Assembly (NCBI RefSeq): GCF_003710935.1
Contig: NZ_RHHS01000010.1
Coordinates: 1-64,000 of the forward strand
Length of the DNA: 64,000 nucleotides
Reading direction: 5' to 3'
Source of the DNA: Brevibacillus gelatini
Lineage (GTDB): Bacteria; Bacillota; Bacilli; Brevibacillales; Brevibacillaceae
Shown: one piece after another, positions 52,243 through 61,229 of the stretch
Layout: each line of letters opens with the position of its first letter
How positions within the stretch are numbered: position 1 is the stretch's first letter
Notes under the pieces: generated by a model
Seen by the model: only the letters and a program-made list of their open reading frames with translations
Database searches by the model: none
What the model was told of the DNA's origin: nothing
Made by a program: the position numbers and the translations under genes

Positions 52243-52289
52243 TGTCAGGTATTCTGACATTTATTTTATTTATGTCAGATTATATGACA
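52243..52289 (-). promoter_or_regulatory. Two GlnR/TnrA operators upstream of amt
   Basis: TGTCAGGTATTCTGACA (52243-52259) and TGTCAGATTATATGACA (52273-52289) both fit TGTNA-N7-TNACA, with centres 30 bp apart, about three helix turns. They stand just before the amt ribosome site. Nitrogen-limitation control by TnrA and/or GlnR is expected; repression versus activation depends on the promoter position, which I could not fix. Confidence 0.9.
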
Positions 52290-52314
52290 CGAAAAAGGGG
52301 AATGCAATGCTTTT

Positions 52315-52372
52315 TTCACAAAAAACAGAAAACACCAATCCCTTCTGTCTACACAAAAGGCGGATTGGTGTT
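52315..52372 (-). terminator. Terminator of the small minus-strand gene
   Basis: On the minus strand, AACACCAATCC pairs with GGATTGGTGTT, followed by TTCTGTTTTT. It lies about 100 bases behind the small gene and before the amt promoter. Confidence 0.7.
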
Positions 52373-52469
52373 GGCAAGCCTGTCATATCCATCGCGGCGA
52401 GAAACAGCCCGCTGAGGAAGAACTGTTCCACTGGTCCGCTTTTTCGGAAAAGAAGCCGCTGAGAAAAAA

Positions 52470-52628
52470 TTACCCTTGAGTGCTGTTGTTTTGCTCTTTG
52501 TGCTGCTGTTGGCGAGAAGAGCCCTGGTTGTTTTCGGTATGCGTGTCGTCCGCAACGGTGCTGCTGGTCAGCCCGGATACAGCCAAACCTTTCTGGTTCA
52601 AGTTTTTCGCGCTTTTGAATTTGGACAT
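52470..52628 (-). CDS. Small hydrophilic Gln/Asn/Ser-rich protein, unknown
   Basis: 52 residues from ATG 52628 with GGAGGAAG upstream: basic start M-S-K-F-K-S-A-K-N-L-N-Q-K-G, then T/S and Q/N/H-rich tail. It is unlike known SASPs, though composition recalls gamma-type SASP. The strong ribosome site, closing terminator and a divergent neighbour support a real gene. No family recognised. Confidence 0.55.
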   Translation of the reverse strand: MSKFKSAKNLNQKGLAVSGLTSSTVADDTHTENNQGSSRQQQHKEQNNSTQG

Positions 52629-52780
52629 GGTGCTTCCTCCTTCATCATCTGGTTTCTGTCTTACGATGCCTTGCCAGCGGCAGAAGTAATCGTCCCACTT
52701 TTTCCCGGAAAGAGGCTGTCTATGTGGCAGTGTAAGATGTACTATAGAAAAAAGGCTTGTGGATTAAGGAGGGGGATGGC

Positions 52781-53119
52781 ATGGGAGGATGTGTCATCAT
52801 CGTGGAAGGGAAGACAGACAAGGAGCGACTGCTCCGCGTGCTGGCAGAGCCTGTTGCCATCTACTGCACATATGGCACCTACAGCCAGGAAAAAGGGGAG
52901 CAGCTTTTGGCGCAAGCAGAATCGGCAGAAGAAGTGTACCTGTTTACGGATGAAGATGACAGCGGCAAAAAACTGCGGGCGAGCTTGTCCGACGATTTCC
53001 CGCACGCGGTGCATCTCCACACCCCCAGAATGTACAGGGAAGTGGCGAACACGCCGTTGCCTGTATTGGCGGAAATATTGGAGCGAGCCGGATTTGCCGT
53101 GAAAAGCTTCGATTCCTGA
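52781..53119 (+). CDS. Toprim-domain protein (YusF-like)
   Basis: 112 residues from ATG 52781 with AAGGAGGGGG upstream. Toprim motifs are I-I-V-E-G-K-T-D-K-E-R-L (catalytic Glu) and F-T-D-E-D-D-S-G-K-K-L (metal-binding Asp residues). It is a stand-alone Toprim protein like YusF and ribonuclease M5-related proteins; a nuclease acting on structured RNA is possible but unproven. Confidence 0.83.
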   Translation: MGGCVIIVEGKTDKERLLRVLAEPVAIYCTYGTYSQEKGEQLLAQAESAEEVYLFTDEDDSGKKLRASLSDDFPHAVHLHTPRMYREVANTPLPVLAEILERAGFAVKSFDS

Positions 53120-53198
53120 TGCCAAAAGGCAGTCGGGATAAAACACCTCGCCATCGGCTATAACAAGTAGTAGATGGATTGGTGGAGGTGCAAGGCAA

Positions 53199-53405
53199 TT
53201 GCGTCGCTTGATGAGCTTTTTCAATCGCATGAACATCCTGATGTGGCTGCTGGGCATTTTCATTGCTCATGCGCTGCTCTATCTCGCACTGGGGACAGCG
53301 ACCTGGCTGGCCACTTCCCTCTTGGCAACAGCCTTCTACGGCATTGTTTTGCTCGTAGGCAAACTGGTCGCCAGCCGTTACCCTGACAAGGAAGAAAGCA
53401 GATGA
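53199..53405 (+). CDS. Small membrane protein
   Basis: 68 residues from a TTG with GGTGGAGGTG upstream: two membrane helices (about 14-32 and 36-56) and a charged end. No family recognised. It follows the Toprim gene by about 80 bases and precedes a strong terminator. Confidence 0.6.
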   Translation: MRRLMSFFNRMNILMWLLGIFIAHALLYLALGTATWLATSLLATAFYGIVLLVGKLVASRYPDKEESR

Positions 53406-53435
53406 AAGCCGGCCTGGGCGCAGCCGGCTTTTTCC
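53405..53435. terminator. Terminator
   Basis: AAAGCCGGC and GCCGGCTTT with a short loop, then TT. Convergent with the uppP paralogue. Confidence 0.85.
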
Positions 53436-53455
53436 ATATTCTACGTTTCCCCTGA

Positions 53456-54241
53456 CTACCAGCCGAAAAACTGCAGGGCGAGAATCAGAGCGCCCAATAC
53501 CCAGACGTAGACAGCGAAGCCTTTCATCGAGCCTGTGCTGACAATTTTCAGCATCCAGCGAATGGCGATGTACCCGGCCAGTCCGGCACACATCGTCCCG
53601 ACGAGCATCGGGATCAGCAGCGCGGTATCGAGCGGAGCGGCCGCCAGCTTGGCGGATTGCAGCACGCATGCCCCCAGAATGGCAGGCAAGGAAATCAAAA
53701 AAGAAAAACGGGCGGCGTCGGCACGGTCGATTCCGCGCATGAGCGCTCCGGCAATCGTCAGCCCGGAACGGGAAATCGCGGGCAAGATCGCCGCCCCTTG
53801 CAGCGTGCCGATGATGAGCGCATCCGTGTAGCGAATGTCGTCAAATTTGCGCTCGCCCCGCCGCATGGATTCAACGGCCCATAAAATGGCCCCGGTGGCG
53901 AGGAACTCCCAGCCGATGGTGATTCCGGTGCGCGAAATCTCCTCGAAGTAGTCTTCGAACAAAAGCCCAATCGACGCCGTAGGAATCGTGCCGACGACGA
54001 GCAGCTTCGTCAGCCGGGAAAACGGGTGCAGGACGATGTGGCGAATCTGCGGCCAAAATACAATCACGACAGCGATCAGCGTCCCGAAATGCAGCATCGT
54101 GTCGAAGAGCAGACCGACCTCCTGCATGCCGAACAGCTTCCGGAACAAGACGAGATGGCCTGTACTGGAGATCGGCAAAAACTCCGTCAATCCCTGGACG
54201 ATTCCAAGGAAAATGTGTTCCAAGAGAACGAGCATGGACAT
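53456..54241 (-). CDS. Undecaprenyl-diphosphatase UppP/BacA, paralogue 2
   Basis: 261 residues, about eight membrane helices. Active-site segments Q-G-L-T-E-F-L-P-I-S-S-T-G-H and A-I-S-R-S-G-L-T are canonical. ATG 54241 with AGGAGTG upstream. The sequence is clearly different from the copy at 16026-16856 (different loops, shorter), so this is an old paralogue, not a recent duplicate. It shares the lipid-carrier recycling role. Confidence 0.9.
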   Translation of the reverse strand: MSMLVLLEHIFLGIVQGLTEFLPISSTGHLVLFRKLFGMQEVGLLFDTMLHFGTLIAVVIVFWPQIRHIVLHPFSRLTKLLVVGTIPTASIGLLFEDYFEEISRTGITIGWEFLATGAILWAVESMRRGERKFDDIRYTDALIIGTLQGAAILPAISRSGLTIAGALMRGIDRADAARFSFLISLPAILGACVLQSAKLAAAPLDTALLIPMLVGTMCAGLAGYIAIRWMLKIVSTGSMKGFAVYVWVLGALILALQFFGW

Positions 54242-54427
54242 AGGTCACTCCTGTCTGTTGGCAAAATGAAACCGGGTACAAGCCGGGTCTTACTGTCATA
54301 TGTATGTTCGCAAAGACAAGACTTGCCTTTTTGAAAGGGCGGTCTGAATAAAAAAGTTGTGGTATTTTACCAGCCGGGATGGGTATAGTTAGTGTGCATA
54401 CAGGAAGAGAGTGAGGAAGAAACAAAC

Positions 54428-55339
54428 ATGCACAAAAAGAAAAAACGCGAGCCGCAACTGGCTGCAACGGGAAACCTGCAAGCGGGCATGACGCTTGCAA
54501 TGACAGTCGCACGCAAAACGGAGATCGGCTATTTTTTGCGCGCGGGCAACGATGAAGTGTTTTTGCATGAAAAGGAAGCGCACGAGCGGCTGCATGTAGG
54601 CGATGAAGTAGAAGTGTTTTTGTACCATGACCACGAAAATCGGCTGGCAGCGACGATGGACATGCCATATGTCAGCATGGGAGAGTACGGCTGGCTGGAG
54701 GTCGTGGATGTTTCGCCGCGGATGGGCGTGTTTTTGGACAACGGGATCAAAAAAGATTTGCTTTTGTTTGTAGACGACCTGCCAAAGCTAGCAGATGAAT
54801 GGCCGCGCCCGCGCGATCAACTGTTGGTGACGCTGAAGCGCGACAAGCTCGGACGGTTGCTCGCCAAGCCTGTGACAGAAGCGGAAGTGACGAAAATCGC
54901 GGTTCCCGCCGACAGCAGTATGCGGAACAGGCAGGTAGAAGGCACCGTCTACAAGGTCATTGCGGCAGGGGCCTTTTTGCTGACCGAGGATGACCATATT
55001 TTGTTTATCCACCGCGACGAGATGGTGGGCCGCCTGCGCCTGGGCCAGACGATTCGCTGCCGCATCAGCTACGTGCGCGAAGACGGTCGACTGAACGGCT
55101 CGATGAGGGAGCGCAAGGAAGTGCAGTACGGCGAGGATGCAGACAAGCTCTTGCGCTATTTGATTGATCGCGGCGGGTCGATGCCCTACTCGGACAGCAC
55201 GGAAGCCGATATTATCCGCGAAAAATTCCAGATGAGCAAGTCCAGCTTCAAGCGCGCGCTTGGCAAGCTCATGAAGGAGCGCCGCGTGGAGCAAGTGGAC
55301 GGCTGGACCAAAATCATTCGCCACGGCGAGGAAAAATAA
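54428..55339 (+). CDS. S1-domain RNA-binding protein CvfB
   Basis: 303 residues from ATG 54428 with GAGGAAG upstream. Three S1-like barrels (about 10-70, 75-140, 150-220) and a C-terminal winged helix (Y-S-D-S-T-E-A-D-I-I-R-E-K-F-Q-M-S-K-S-S-F-K-R-A) give the CvfB/YitL architecture, first linked to virulence gene control in Staphylococcus. It probably binds RNA post-transcriptionally. Convergent terminator with the TRAP operon. Confidence 0.88.
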   Translation: MHKKKKREPQLAATGNLQAGMTLAMTVARKTEIGYFLRAGNDEVFLHEKEAHERLHVGDEVEVFLYHDHENRLAATMDMPYVSMGEYGWLEVVDVSPRMGVFLDNGIKKDLLLFVDDLPKLADEWPRPRDQLLVTLKRDKLGRLLAKPVTEAEVTKIAVPADSSMRNRQVEGTVYKVIAAGAFLLTEDDHILFIHRDEMVGRLRLGQTIRCRISYVREDGRLNGSMRERKEVQYGEDADKLLRYLIDRGGSMPYSDSTEADIIREKFQMSKSSFKRALGKLMKERRVEQVDGWTKIIRHGEEK

Positions 55340-55405
55340 AAAATCCCTTCCCCGCGCCCTTTGCTTGCTGCAAGCAGAGGGGACGCGGCGGGAGGGATTT
55401 TTTTA
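55337..55405. terminator. Bidirectional terminator (cvfB / TRAP operon)
   Basis: AAAAAATCCCTTCCCCGCG pairs imperfectly with CGCGGCGGGAGGGATTTTTTT, with runs of A and T on either side. Confidence 0.85.
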
Positions 55406-57346
55406 AGCTGTCCGGCTAGGGAGTGACTTGTACCTGCGGCTTTTGTAATAGGAAAAGCCAAAACCGAGCCCGAGCAGGAGGAAGCCAGGGATGTCTGTCG
55501 CAAGGCCGGGGATGACGGCAAGCACTCCGCCTATGACCGCGAGCAACCGCTCCAGCAGATTCATATTTGCCATCCAGTATCCGATCAGCCCTGCCCCGAC
55601 CCCGATCATGCCGACGGTAGAAGTAAGCATCACCCAGAGCGACTCGGCAAAAGTCGTGTCAATCAGCAAAAGCGCGGGCGAGACGACGAAAATATAGGGA
55701 GCCATGAAGGCGGCGATGGCGAGTCGCGTGGACTCTACTCCGGTGAGAATCGGCTTGGACTTGGCGATGCCTGACGCGGCGAAGGCGGCCAGTGCGACAG
55801 GCGGCGTAATGTCAGCTACGATCCCGAAGTAAAACGTGAACATATGGGCAGCGATTGCAGGTACACCCAACTGGATCAGCGCAGGAGCGGCAATGGTTGA
55901 GGTGATAATGTAGTTGGCGGTAGTCGGCGTCCCCATGCCCAGAATCAAGGAAGCGATCATCGTGAAAAACAGCGTGAGGAAAAGCTGTCCGCCTGCCAGG
56001 TCGATCAGGCCGTTCGCCAGTTTAAGCCCGATGCCTGTGAGCGTGATCGTGCCGACGATAATTCCGGCGCAAGCCGTTGCCGCCACGACGCCGAGAGCGA
56101 CGCGGGCGCCAGTGGCGAGCGCTTCGAGGATGTCGGCAACCGACATGCGCGTCTCTTTGCGAAAAGCGCCGACTATGACAGTGGAGACAATCCCGATGAT
56201 GGCGGAATTTTCGGCGGAAATATTCATCATCAAGGCGGCGATGATAATGACGATGGGCAGGAGCAGGTACATTTTTTGCAGCACAGCCTTTTTGTCTGGC
56301 AGCTCTTCTTGTGTGAGTCCGCGCAGGCCAAGCCGCTTCGCCTCGAAGTGCGTCATGATCCAGATCCCTGCAAAAAACAGGATGGCGGGCAAAGCGGCAG
56401 ATTTGGCAATCTCCAGGTACGGCACGCCGATAAATTCCGCCATCAGAAAGGCGGCGGCGCCCATGACAGGCGGCATGATTTGTCCGCCTGTGGAGGAAGA
56501 CGCTTCAACGGCTGCGGCAAATTCCGGACGGTAGCCAAGCCGCTTCATCATCGGGATCGTGAAGGCACCAGAGGTGACGACATTGGCGACGGAGCTGCCG
56601 CTGATCGTGCCCTGCAGCGCGCTGGAAAACACCGCTACCTTGGCCGGACCGCCGATACGTCTGCCGGCAATGGCGAGCGACAAATCGTTGAAATACTCGC
56701 CGACCCCTGTCTTTTCCAGAAACGCGCCGAAAAGCACGAACAAGAAAATGAACGTGGAAGAAACGGCGAGCGGCGTGCCCAAAACCCCTTCCAAGGTGTA
56801 GTAGCTATGGCCGATAATCCGGTCGAGATCACTGCCGCGATGCTGCAAAAAGCCCGGCATGTACGGGCCGAGATACGTATAGAGAAGGAAAATGGTCGCG
56901 ATCAGGGTGATCGGGATGCCGACCACGCGCCGCGCCGCTTCCAGCACGAGCAGGATGGCGATACCGCCTACGGCCATGTCCAGTGTCGTGTAGTTGCCTG
57001 TCCGCGTGACCAGTCCTTCGTAATCAATCACCCAGTACATGGTGACGGCTACACCCAAAAGAGCGAGAATGATGTTGATGACCCCGACTTTTCCTTTGCC
57101 GCCCTTGGCGGTTCCCGAATAGAGCAGGTAGACGAGACAAAGCCCGAACGCCAGGTGGATCGGCCGATGAATTTGCGGCGGGAGGACGAGGAAAAGCGTG
57201 CTTGCAAGCTGGTAGAGGGAAAAGAGGACCAACAGGCAAAAGGTGATCCATTTCATTGGTCCGGCGAGCTGGCGTGTGGCGGCTTCCTTGTCGTATTGCG
57301 CGATGAGTTTTTCCACTTCTTGCTGGTTGATGTTCGTCGTACTCAT
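55403..57346 (-). CDS. TRAP transporter fused permease (TAXI type)
   Basis: 647 residues, about 17 membrane helices: fused small (DctQ) and large (DctM) membrane subunits, with G-T-I-S-G-S-S-V-A-N-V, G-Q-I-M-P-P-V-M-G-A-A-A-F and G-M-G-T-P-T-T-A-N-Y motifs. It imports a solute using an ion gradient, taking it from the TAXI binding protein encoded two genes upstream. The start overlaps the DUF1850 stop (ATGA). Substrate unknown; TAXI systems often handle dicarboxylates or glutamate. Confidence 0.91.
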   Translation of the reverse strand: MSTTNINQQEVEKLIAQYDKEAATRQLAGPMKWITFCLLVLFSLYQLASTLFLVLPPQIHRPIHLAFGLCLVYLLYSGTAKGGKGKVGVINIILALLGVAVTMYWVIDYEGLVTRTGNYTTLDMAVGGIAILLVLEAARRVVGIPITLIATIFLLYTYLGPYMPGFLQHRGSDLDRIIGHSYYTLEGVLGTPLAVSSTFIFLFVLFGAFLEKTGVGEYFNDLSLAIAGRRIGGPAKVAVFSSALQGTISGSSVANVVTSGAFTIPMMKRLGYRPEFAAAVEASSSTGGQIMPPVMGAAAFLMAEFIGVPYLEIAKSAALPAILFFAGIWIMTHFEAKRLGLRGLTQEELPDKKAVLQKMYLLLPIVIIIAALMMNISAENSAIIGIVSTVIVGAFRKETRMSVADILEALATGARVALGVVAATACAGIIVGTITLTGIGLKLANGLIDLAGGQLFLTLFFTMIASLILGMGTPTTANYIITSTIAAPALIQLGVPAIAAHMFTFYFGIVADITPPVALAAFAASGIAKSKPILTGVESTRLAIAAFMAPYIFVVSPALLLIDTTFAESLWVMLTSTVGMIGVGAGLIGYWMANMNLLERLLAVIGGVLAVIPGLATDIPGFLLLGLGFGFSYYKSRRYKSLPSRTA

Positions 57347-57876
57347 TCGTACCCTCCTAACTCGCTTAACATGGATCGTTTTTCCGCCTGAATGACGACA
57401 GCCTCTCCGGGCTTGCCAATCGTGCGAAGCGGCAGCTCTTGTCCAGCGAAAAGCAACGTATGATTCGCCCGAACCTGTCCGATAAACAGGTGGAGCGCGG
57501 GGAAGACGCGGTGCATGTTGCGCACTTCGAACTGTCCGTCTGCGAGCACCAGCTCCTCGCCTGCGGCCAGTTCGTTTTCCATGCCGATGCCGTAGTCGTG
57601 AAAGCGGAGCCTTGTGAGGACGATCTGCCCGGCTTCCAGACGGTAGTGCTCTTCAACGTCCGAACGATGGATAGAATGAGTCCAGCGAATGCCAAAGGAG
57701 CCGTCGTGTGCGATGCGGTGGCTAAAGAGAACCGCGTTGCTCGTGCTGTCGCGCACCACCAATACAGGAAACAGCGGAATGACAGCGACACTGCTGAGCA
57801 ATAGCAAAGCCAGGAAGGAGAAAAGGCGGAACAGATTCCGCCTCCCTCCATAAGCCGCAGACCGGATTGCCGTCAT
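57343..57876 (-). CDS. DUF1850 protein of the TRAP operon
   Basis: 177 residues: an N-terminal membrane anchor (about 15-40) followed by an extracytoplasmic beta-rich domain with I-R-W-T-H-S-I-H-R-S-D-V-E-E-H-Y and F-H-D-Y-G-I-G-M-E-N. DUF1850 proteins are found almost only between TAXI receptor and fused permease genes. It probably assists binding or assembly. ATGA overlap with the permease and 6 bases from the receptor gene. Confidence 0.85.
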   Translation of the reverse strand: MTAIRSAAYGGRRNLFRLFSFLALLLLSSVAVIPLFPVLVVRDSTSNAVLFSHRIAHDGSFGIRWTHSIHRSDVEEHYRLEAGQIVLTRLRFHDYGIGMENELAAGEELVLADGQFEVRNMHRVFPALHLFIGQVRANHTLLFAGQELPLRTIGKPGEAVVIQAEKRSMLSELGGYE

Positions 57877-57882
57877 ACGCTG

Positions 57883-58827
57883 TTACTTCACGCCTTTTTC
57901 GTCAAAATACTTTTTCGCGCCCGGATGGATCGGGATGCTGACGCCGCTGAGCACGCTGTCGAGCTTGATCTCCTTGGCCTTGGCGTGGCCGAGCTTGTCG
58001 GTGTTTTCAAAAATCGCCTTTGTCACCTTGTACACGAGGTCTTCACTGAGGTCAGAGCGGACCAGCAGCATGGATTTGACGGACACGGTCGTGACTTCCT
58101 CGGGAACGGTCTGGTACGTATTCGCCGGGATGGTTGTTTTGACGTAGTAAGGGTATTTGGCGATAATCGCGTCGATCTTGTCGCTGTCGATCGGGATGAT
58201 TTTCACGCCTGTCGTGGCAGCCAGCTCGGTGATGGCGGCAGTTGGCGTACCGGCAGTCTGGAACGCCGCGTCGAGCTTTCCGTCCTGGATCGCCTTGGCC
58301 GAGTCGGCAAACGAGAGGCGCTGCAACTGCGTATCGTCGAACGTCATTCCATACGCCTCCAAAATTTGCTGGGCGTTGATCTCTGTACCGCTGCCGGGCG
58401 CACCGACAGACACGCGCTTTCCTTTCAAATCGGCTACGCTCTTGATGTTGCTGTCAGCCGAGACGACAATCTGGATCGTCTCGTCGTAGAGAGCGCCCAA
58501 AGCCTGGAACGAATCAATTTTGCCATCCTGCTGGAACATGTTCGTGCCAGCCGCAGCGTATTCTGCAATATCATTTTGTGTAAAGGCAATATCTGCTTTT
58601 TTGTCGCGAAGCAGCCGAATATTTTCAGCGGAAGCGCCCGTTGCCTGGGCGGTGGCGGTCACTCCGGCGTTTTTCGTAATGTGGTCGGCCATTCCCCCGC
58701 CGAGCGGATAGTACGTGCCGCCTGTGCCGCCGGTAGCGATCACGAGCTGCTGACTGCTGCCGCATGCGGTCAGCAAGGTCATGGAGAGGAACAAGGTAAG
58801 CGAGATCAGAAACGAGCTCTTCTTCAA
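57883..58827 (-). CDS. TAXI family TRAP solute-binding lipoprotein
   Basis: 314 residues from a TTG with GGAGGAATTAC upstream. A lipoprotein signal peptide ends in L-L-T-A-C (lipobox), and the mature part has I-A-T-G-G-T-G-G-T-Y-Y-P-L-G-G-G, the TAXI motif, and K-G-K-R-V-S-V-G-A-P-G-S-G-T-E. It captures the substrate outside the membrane for the fused permease. First gene of the three-gene operon. Confidence 0.92.
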   Translation of the reverse strand: MKKSSFLISLTLFLSMTLLTACGSSQQLVIATGGTGGTYYPLGGGMADHITKNAGVTATAQATGASAENIRLLRDKKADIAFTQNDIAEYAAAGTNMFQQDGKIDSFQALGALYDETIQIVVSADSNIKSVADLKGKRVSVGAPGSGTEINAQQILEAYGMTFDDTQLQRLSFADSAKAIQDGKLDAAFQTAGTPTAAITELAATTGVKIIPIDSDKIDAIIAKYPYYVKTTIPANTYQTVPEEVTTVSVKSMLLVRSDLSEDLVYKVTKAIFENTDKLGHAKAKEIKLDSVLSGVSIPIHPGAKKYFDEKGVK

Positions 58828-59166
58828 AGTAATTCCTCCTTGTCAGAAAATTATGTATATAACGTTCATTTTGCATTGTAAAGGGTCGACTAGAAAAAAC
58901 TACGAAAACCTGCAAAAATATATAGTAAAATAGGAAAACAGTGCATACACTCATGTATCTTGTTCGGGAAGACAGGACAAAGAGGGAATTGTCTTTCTAT
59001 TGCGAAAAATTCACGTGCCTTGATCTTGCCAGCTTTGTTTTTTCGTACGGTGTATTCGGTTTCGCAACGACTTCGCTCTTTCACGTGATGCATCATCGGC
59101 CATTTGCAGAAAAACAACTGCGCTGCTTTGCCAGTCGCGAGTTTGATTCGAAAAAGGGGTGGACGG
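58828..59166. other. Divergent intergenic region (TAXI operon / glnL)
   Basis: 339 bases without a gene. AT-rich on the left, with the promoter of the TAXI operon presumably in 58840-58940. I searched for GlnR/TnrA boxes and riboswitch blocks and saw none. Confidence 0.5.
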
Positions 59167-60099
59167 ATGCGCTACTTCATCGTGGACGACGATTCTGCTG
59201 TGCGATTCATGCTCGCCCAAATCATTGAGGATGCCGATTTGGGGGAGGTGTGCGGGGAAGCGGAAGACGGCTCTCTCGTTGACCATGAGTTTTTGAACTG
59301 GAAGCAGGTGGACATTTTGCTGATCGACATGCTGATGCCGAAACGGGATGGCATAGAGACAATCCGGCAGTTGAATCGCTACACGGGCAAAATCGTCATG
59401 ATTTCCCAGGTCGAGGCGAAAGAGCTGATCGCAGAGGCGTATTCGCTGGGGGTTGAATACTACGTGACGAAGCCCGTAAATCGGCGGGAGATCATCAGCG
59501 TTTTGCAAAAAGTGCGGGAGCGAATCCTGATGCAGCAATCAATCGAAGGCATCCAGCGCTCCTTGCGTGTGCTGACGGCAGAAACGCCTTCTCCCCGCCC
59601 TGTCGGGTACGGCTATTCGGAGCAGAGCATTTTGTCTTCGGCTACCTTCCTTTTGACAGAGCTAGGCGTCATCAGCGAAAAAGGAAGCAAGGACTTGCTT
59701 GCAATGATGGAGCTTTTGCACCGTTGGGAGAAGGACAATGGCACCGAAGCCAAGCTGCCTTCGCTGCGCGACATTTTTGCCGCTGTGGCCAAGCGCAAGC
59801 TGGGAACGGAGACGGCTGTCTTGATCCAAAAAGAGAGCAAGGCGGCAGAGCAGCGCGTGCGACGGGTCATCTACCAAGCCTTGACGCATCTCGCTTCTCT
59901 CGGGCTGACCGATTTTGGCCACCCGAAGTTCGAAAGCTACGCCGCTCTGTTTTTTGATTTTGCCGAAGTACGCAAGCGCATGCGCGAGCTCGAAAACCAG
60001 GTGGCGGCGTCGCTTCCTCCCACGCGCATCCACATGAAAAAGTTCATCTACGTTCTCTATATGGAAGCCAAAAGAAGACTTGGGGTATTGCACGGGTGA
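59167..60099 (+). CDS. glnL: Response regulator GlnL/YcbB type
   Basis: 310 residues from ATG 59167 (AGGGGTGG upstream). A CheY-like receiver (R-Y-F-I-V-D-D-D at the start, phospho-Asp in L-I-D-M-L-M-P, Lys in V-T-K-P) is joined through a linker to a YcbB-type helical domain (about 150-310). In B. subtilis GlnL is the partner of kinase GlnK in glutamine response (glnT, glsA). No kinase gene lies adjacent here, so it is an orphan. Confidence 0.85.
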   Translation: MRYFIVDDDSAVRFMLAQIIEDADLGEVCGEAEDGSLVDHEFLNWKQVDILLIDMLMPKRDGIETIRQLNRYTGKIVMISQVEAKELIAEAYSLGVEYYVTKPVNRREIISVLQKVRERILMQQSIEGIQRSLRVLTAETPSPRPVGYGYSEQSILSSATFLLTELGVISEKGSKDLLAMMELLHRWEKDNGTEAKLPSLRDIFAAVAKRKLGTETAVLIQKESKAAEQRVRRVIYQALTHLASLGLTDFGHPKFESYAALFFDFAEVRKRMRELENQVAASLPPTRIHMKKFIYVLYMEAKRRLGVLHG

Positions 60100-60161
60100 C
60101 TTTTGGAGTGCGCATGCAAATGTGGTAAGATATTTCTATTGTTGTTTTGGGAGGGAAGCAT

Positions 60162-61217
60162 GTGAGCGAACTACGCAGTCCTTGGCAGTTACTATATCGG
60201 GTCTATCGTCATGTTCAACCTGTTCTGGAGCGGGAGTTTGCGGCCTGGTACAAAAAAGCCCAGGCGATTCCCAACCCGGAACTCAGGAAGCAGGCGCAGG
60301 ACAGCATGAACTCCAAAAAATTTCATTGCCAGGGAGGATGCGTCTACGCCGCGCAGGTCATCCCGCACGTGGAGACGATCGTACCTTTGATCGTGGCTTA
60401 CCAGACGATCAGCGACTATCTGGACAATCTGTGTGATCGCAGCACTTCACTGGACCCACAGGATTTTCGGCAGCTGCATTTTTCGATGCAGGATGCGCTG
60501 ACACCCGGTGCGCCGCTACGCGATTACTACCGTTACCGCGAGGACAAGGATGACGGTGGCTTTTTGGCGGATTTGGTGCAAACCTGTCAGCGCTATGCAG
60601 CACAGCTGCCCGCTTACAGCAAGATACAGCCGCAGGTGCTCCACTTCTCCTGTTTGTACAGCGATTTGCAAGTGTACAAGCACATCGCCCAGCATTTGCG
60701 CGAGGGCGAGCTTTTAGCCTGGTGGGATGCGTACAAGGAGCGCTACGACTATTTGCAGTGGCAGGAGTTTGCAGCCGTAACAGGCTCGACAATCGGGATT
60801 TTTGCCCTGTTTTGCCTGGCGACAGAGGAACATGTCAGCGAACAGACTATCGACACGGTCAGCGAAGCGTATTTTCCATGGCTTTGCGGATTACATATAT
60901 TGCTCGATTACTTGATTGACCTGGAGGAAGACAGACTGGGCGGGGATTTGAACTTCGTGAGCTACTACAATTCCGAGCAGGAGGCGACGGAGCGCTTGCA
61001 ATTTTTCATCAAACAAGCAAAGGCAAGCGTTAAACGCTTGCCAAATCCTGCATTTCACCGTATGATCGTTGACGGGCTGGTCGCATTTTACCTGGCAGAT
61101 CGCAAAGTAAACCGCAGCCAGCCACGCATTTATACGATTGCCAGACAACTGTTGAAACAGGCAAAAGGCTTGCCGTCCGTTCTGTTTTACTTAAACAGCC
61201 TGCTTGTACGGCGATAA
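60162..61217 (+). CDS. ytpB: DUF2600 / tetraprenyl-beta-curcumene synthase-like (YtpB)
   Basis: 351 residues from a GTG at 60162 with GGGAGGG upstream. It is all-helical with conserved acidic stretches Y-Q-T-I-S-D-Y-L-D-N-L-C-D-R-S and L-D-Y-L-I-D-L-E-E-D-R-L that fit metal-diphosphate binding. B. subtilis YtpB makes tetraprenyl-beta-curcumene from heptaprenyl diphosphate, precursor of spore C35 sesquarterpenes. The cyclase partner (SqhC/TC) is not adjacent. Confidence 0.87.
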   Translation: MSELRSPWQLLYRVYRHVQPVLEREFAAWYKKAQAIPNPELRKQAQDSMNSKKFHCQGGCVYAAQVIPHVETIVPLIVAYQTISDYLDNLCDRSTSLDPQDFRQLHFSMQDALTPGAPLRDYYRYREDKDDGGFLADLVQTCQRYAAQLPAYSKIQPQVLHFSCLYSDLQVYKHIAQHLREGELLAWWDAYKERYDYLQWQEFAAVTGSTIGIFALFCLATEEHVSEQTIDTVSEAYFPWLCGLHILLDYLIDLEEDRLGGDLNFVSYYNSEQEATERLQFFIKQAKASVKRLPNPAFHRMIVDGLVAFYLADRKVNRSQPRIYTIARQLLKQAKGLPSVLFYLNSLLVRR

Positions 61218-61229
61218 ACGGAGAAGAGG

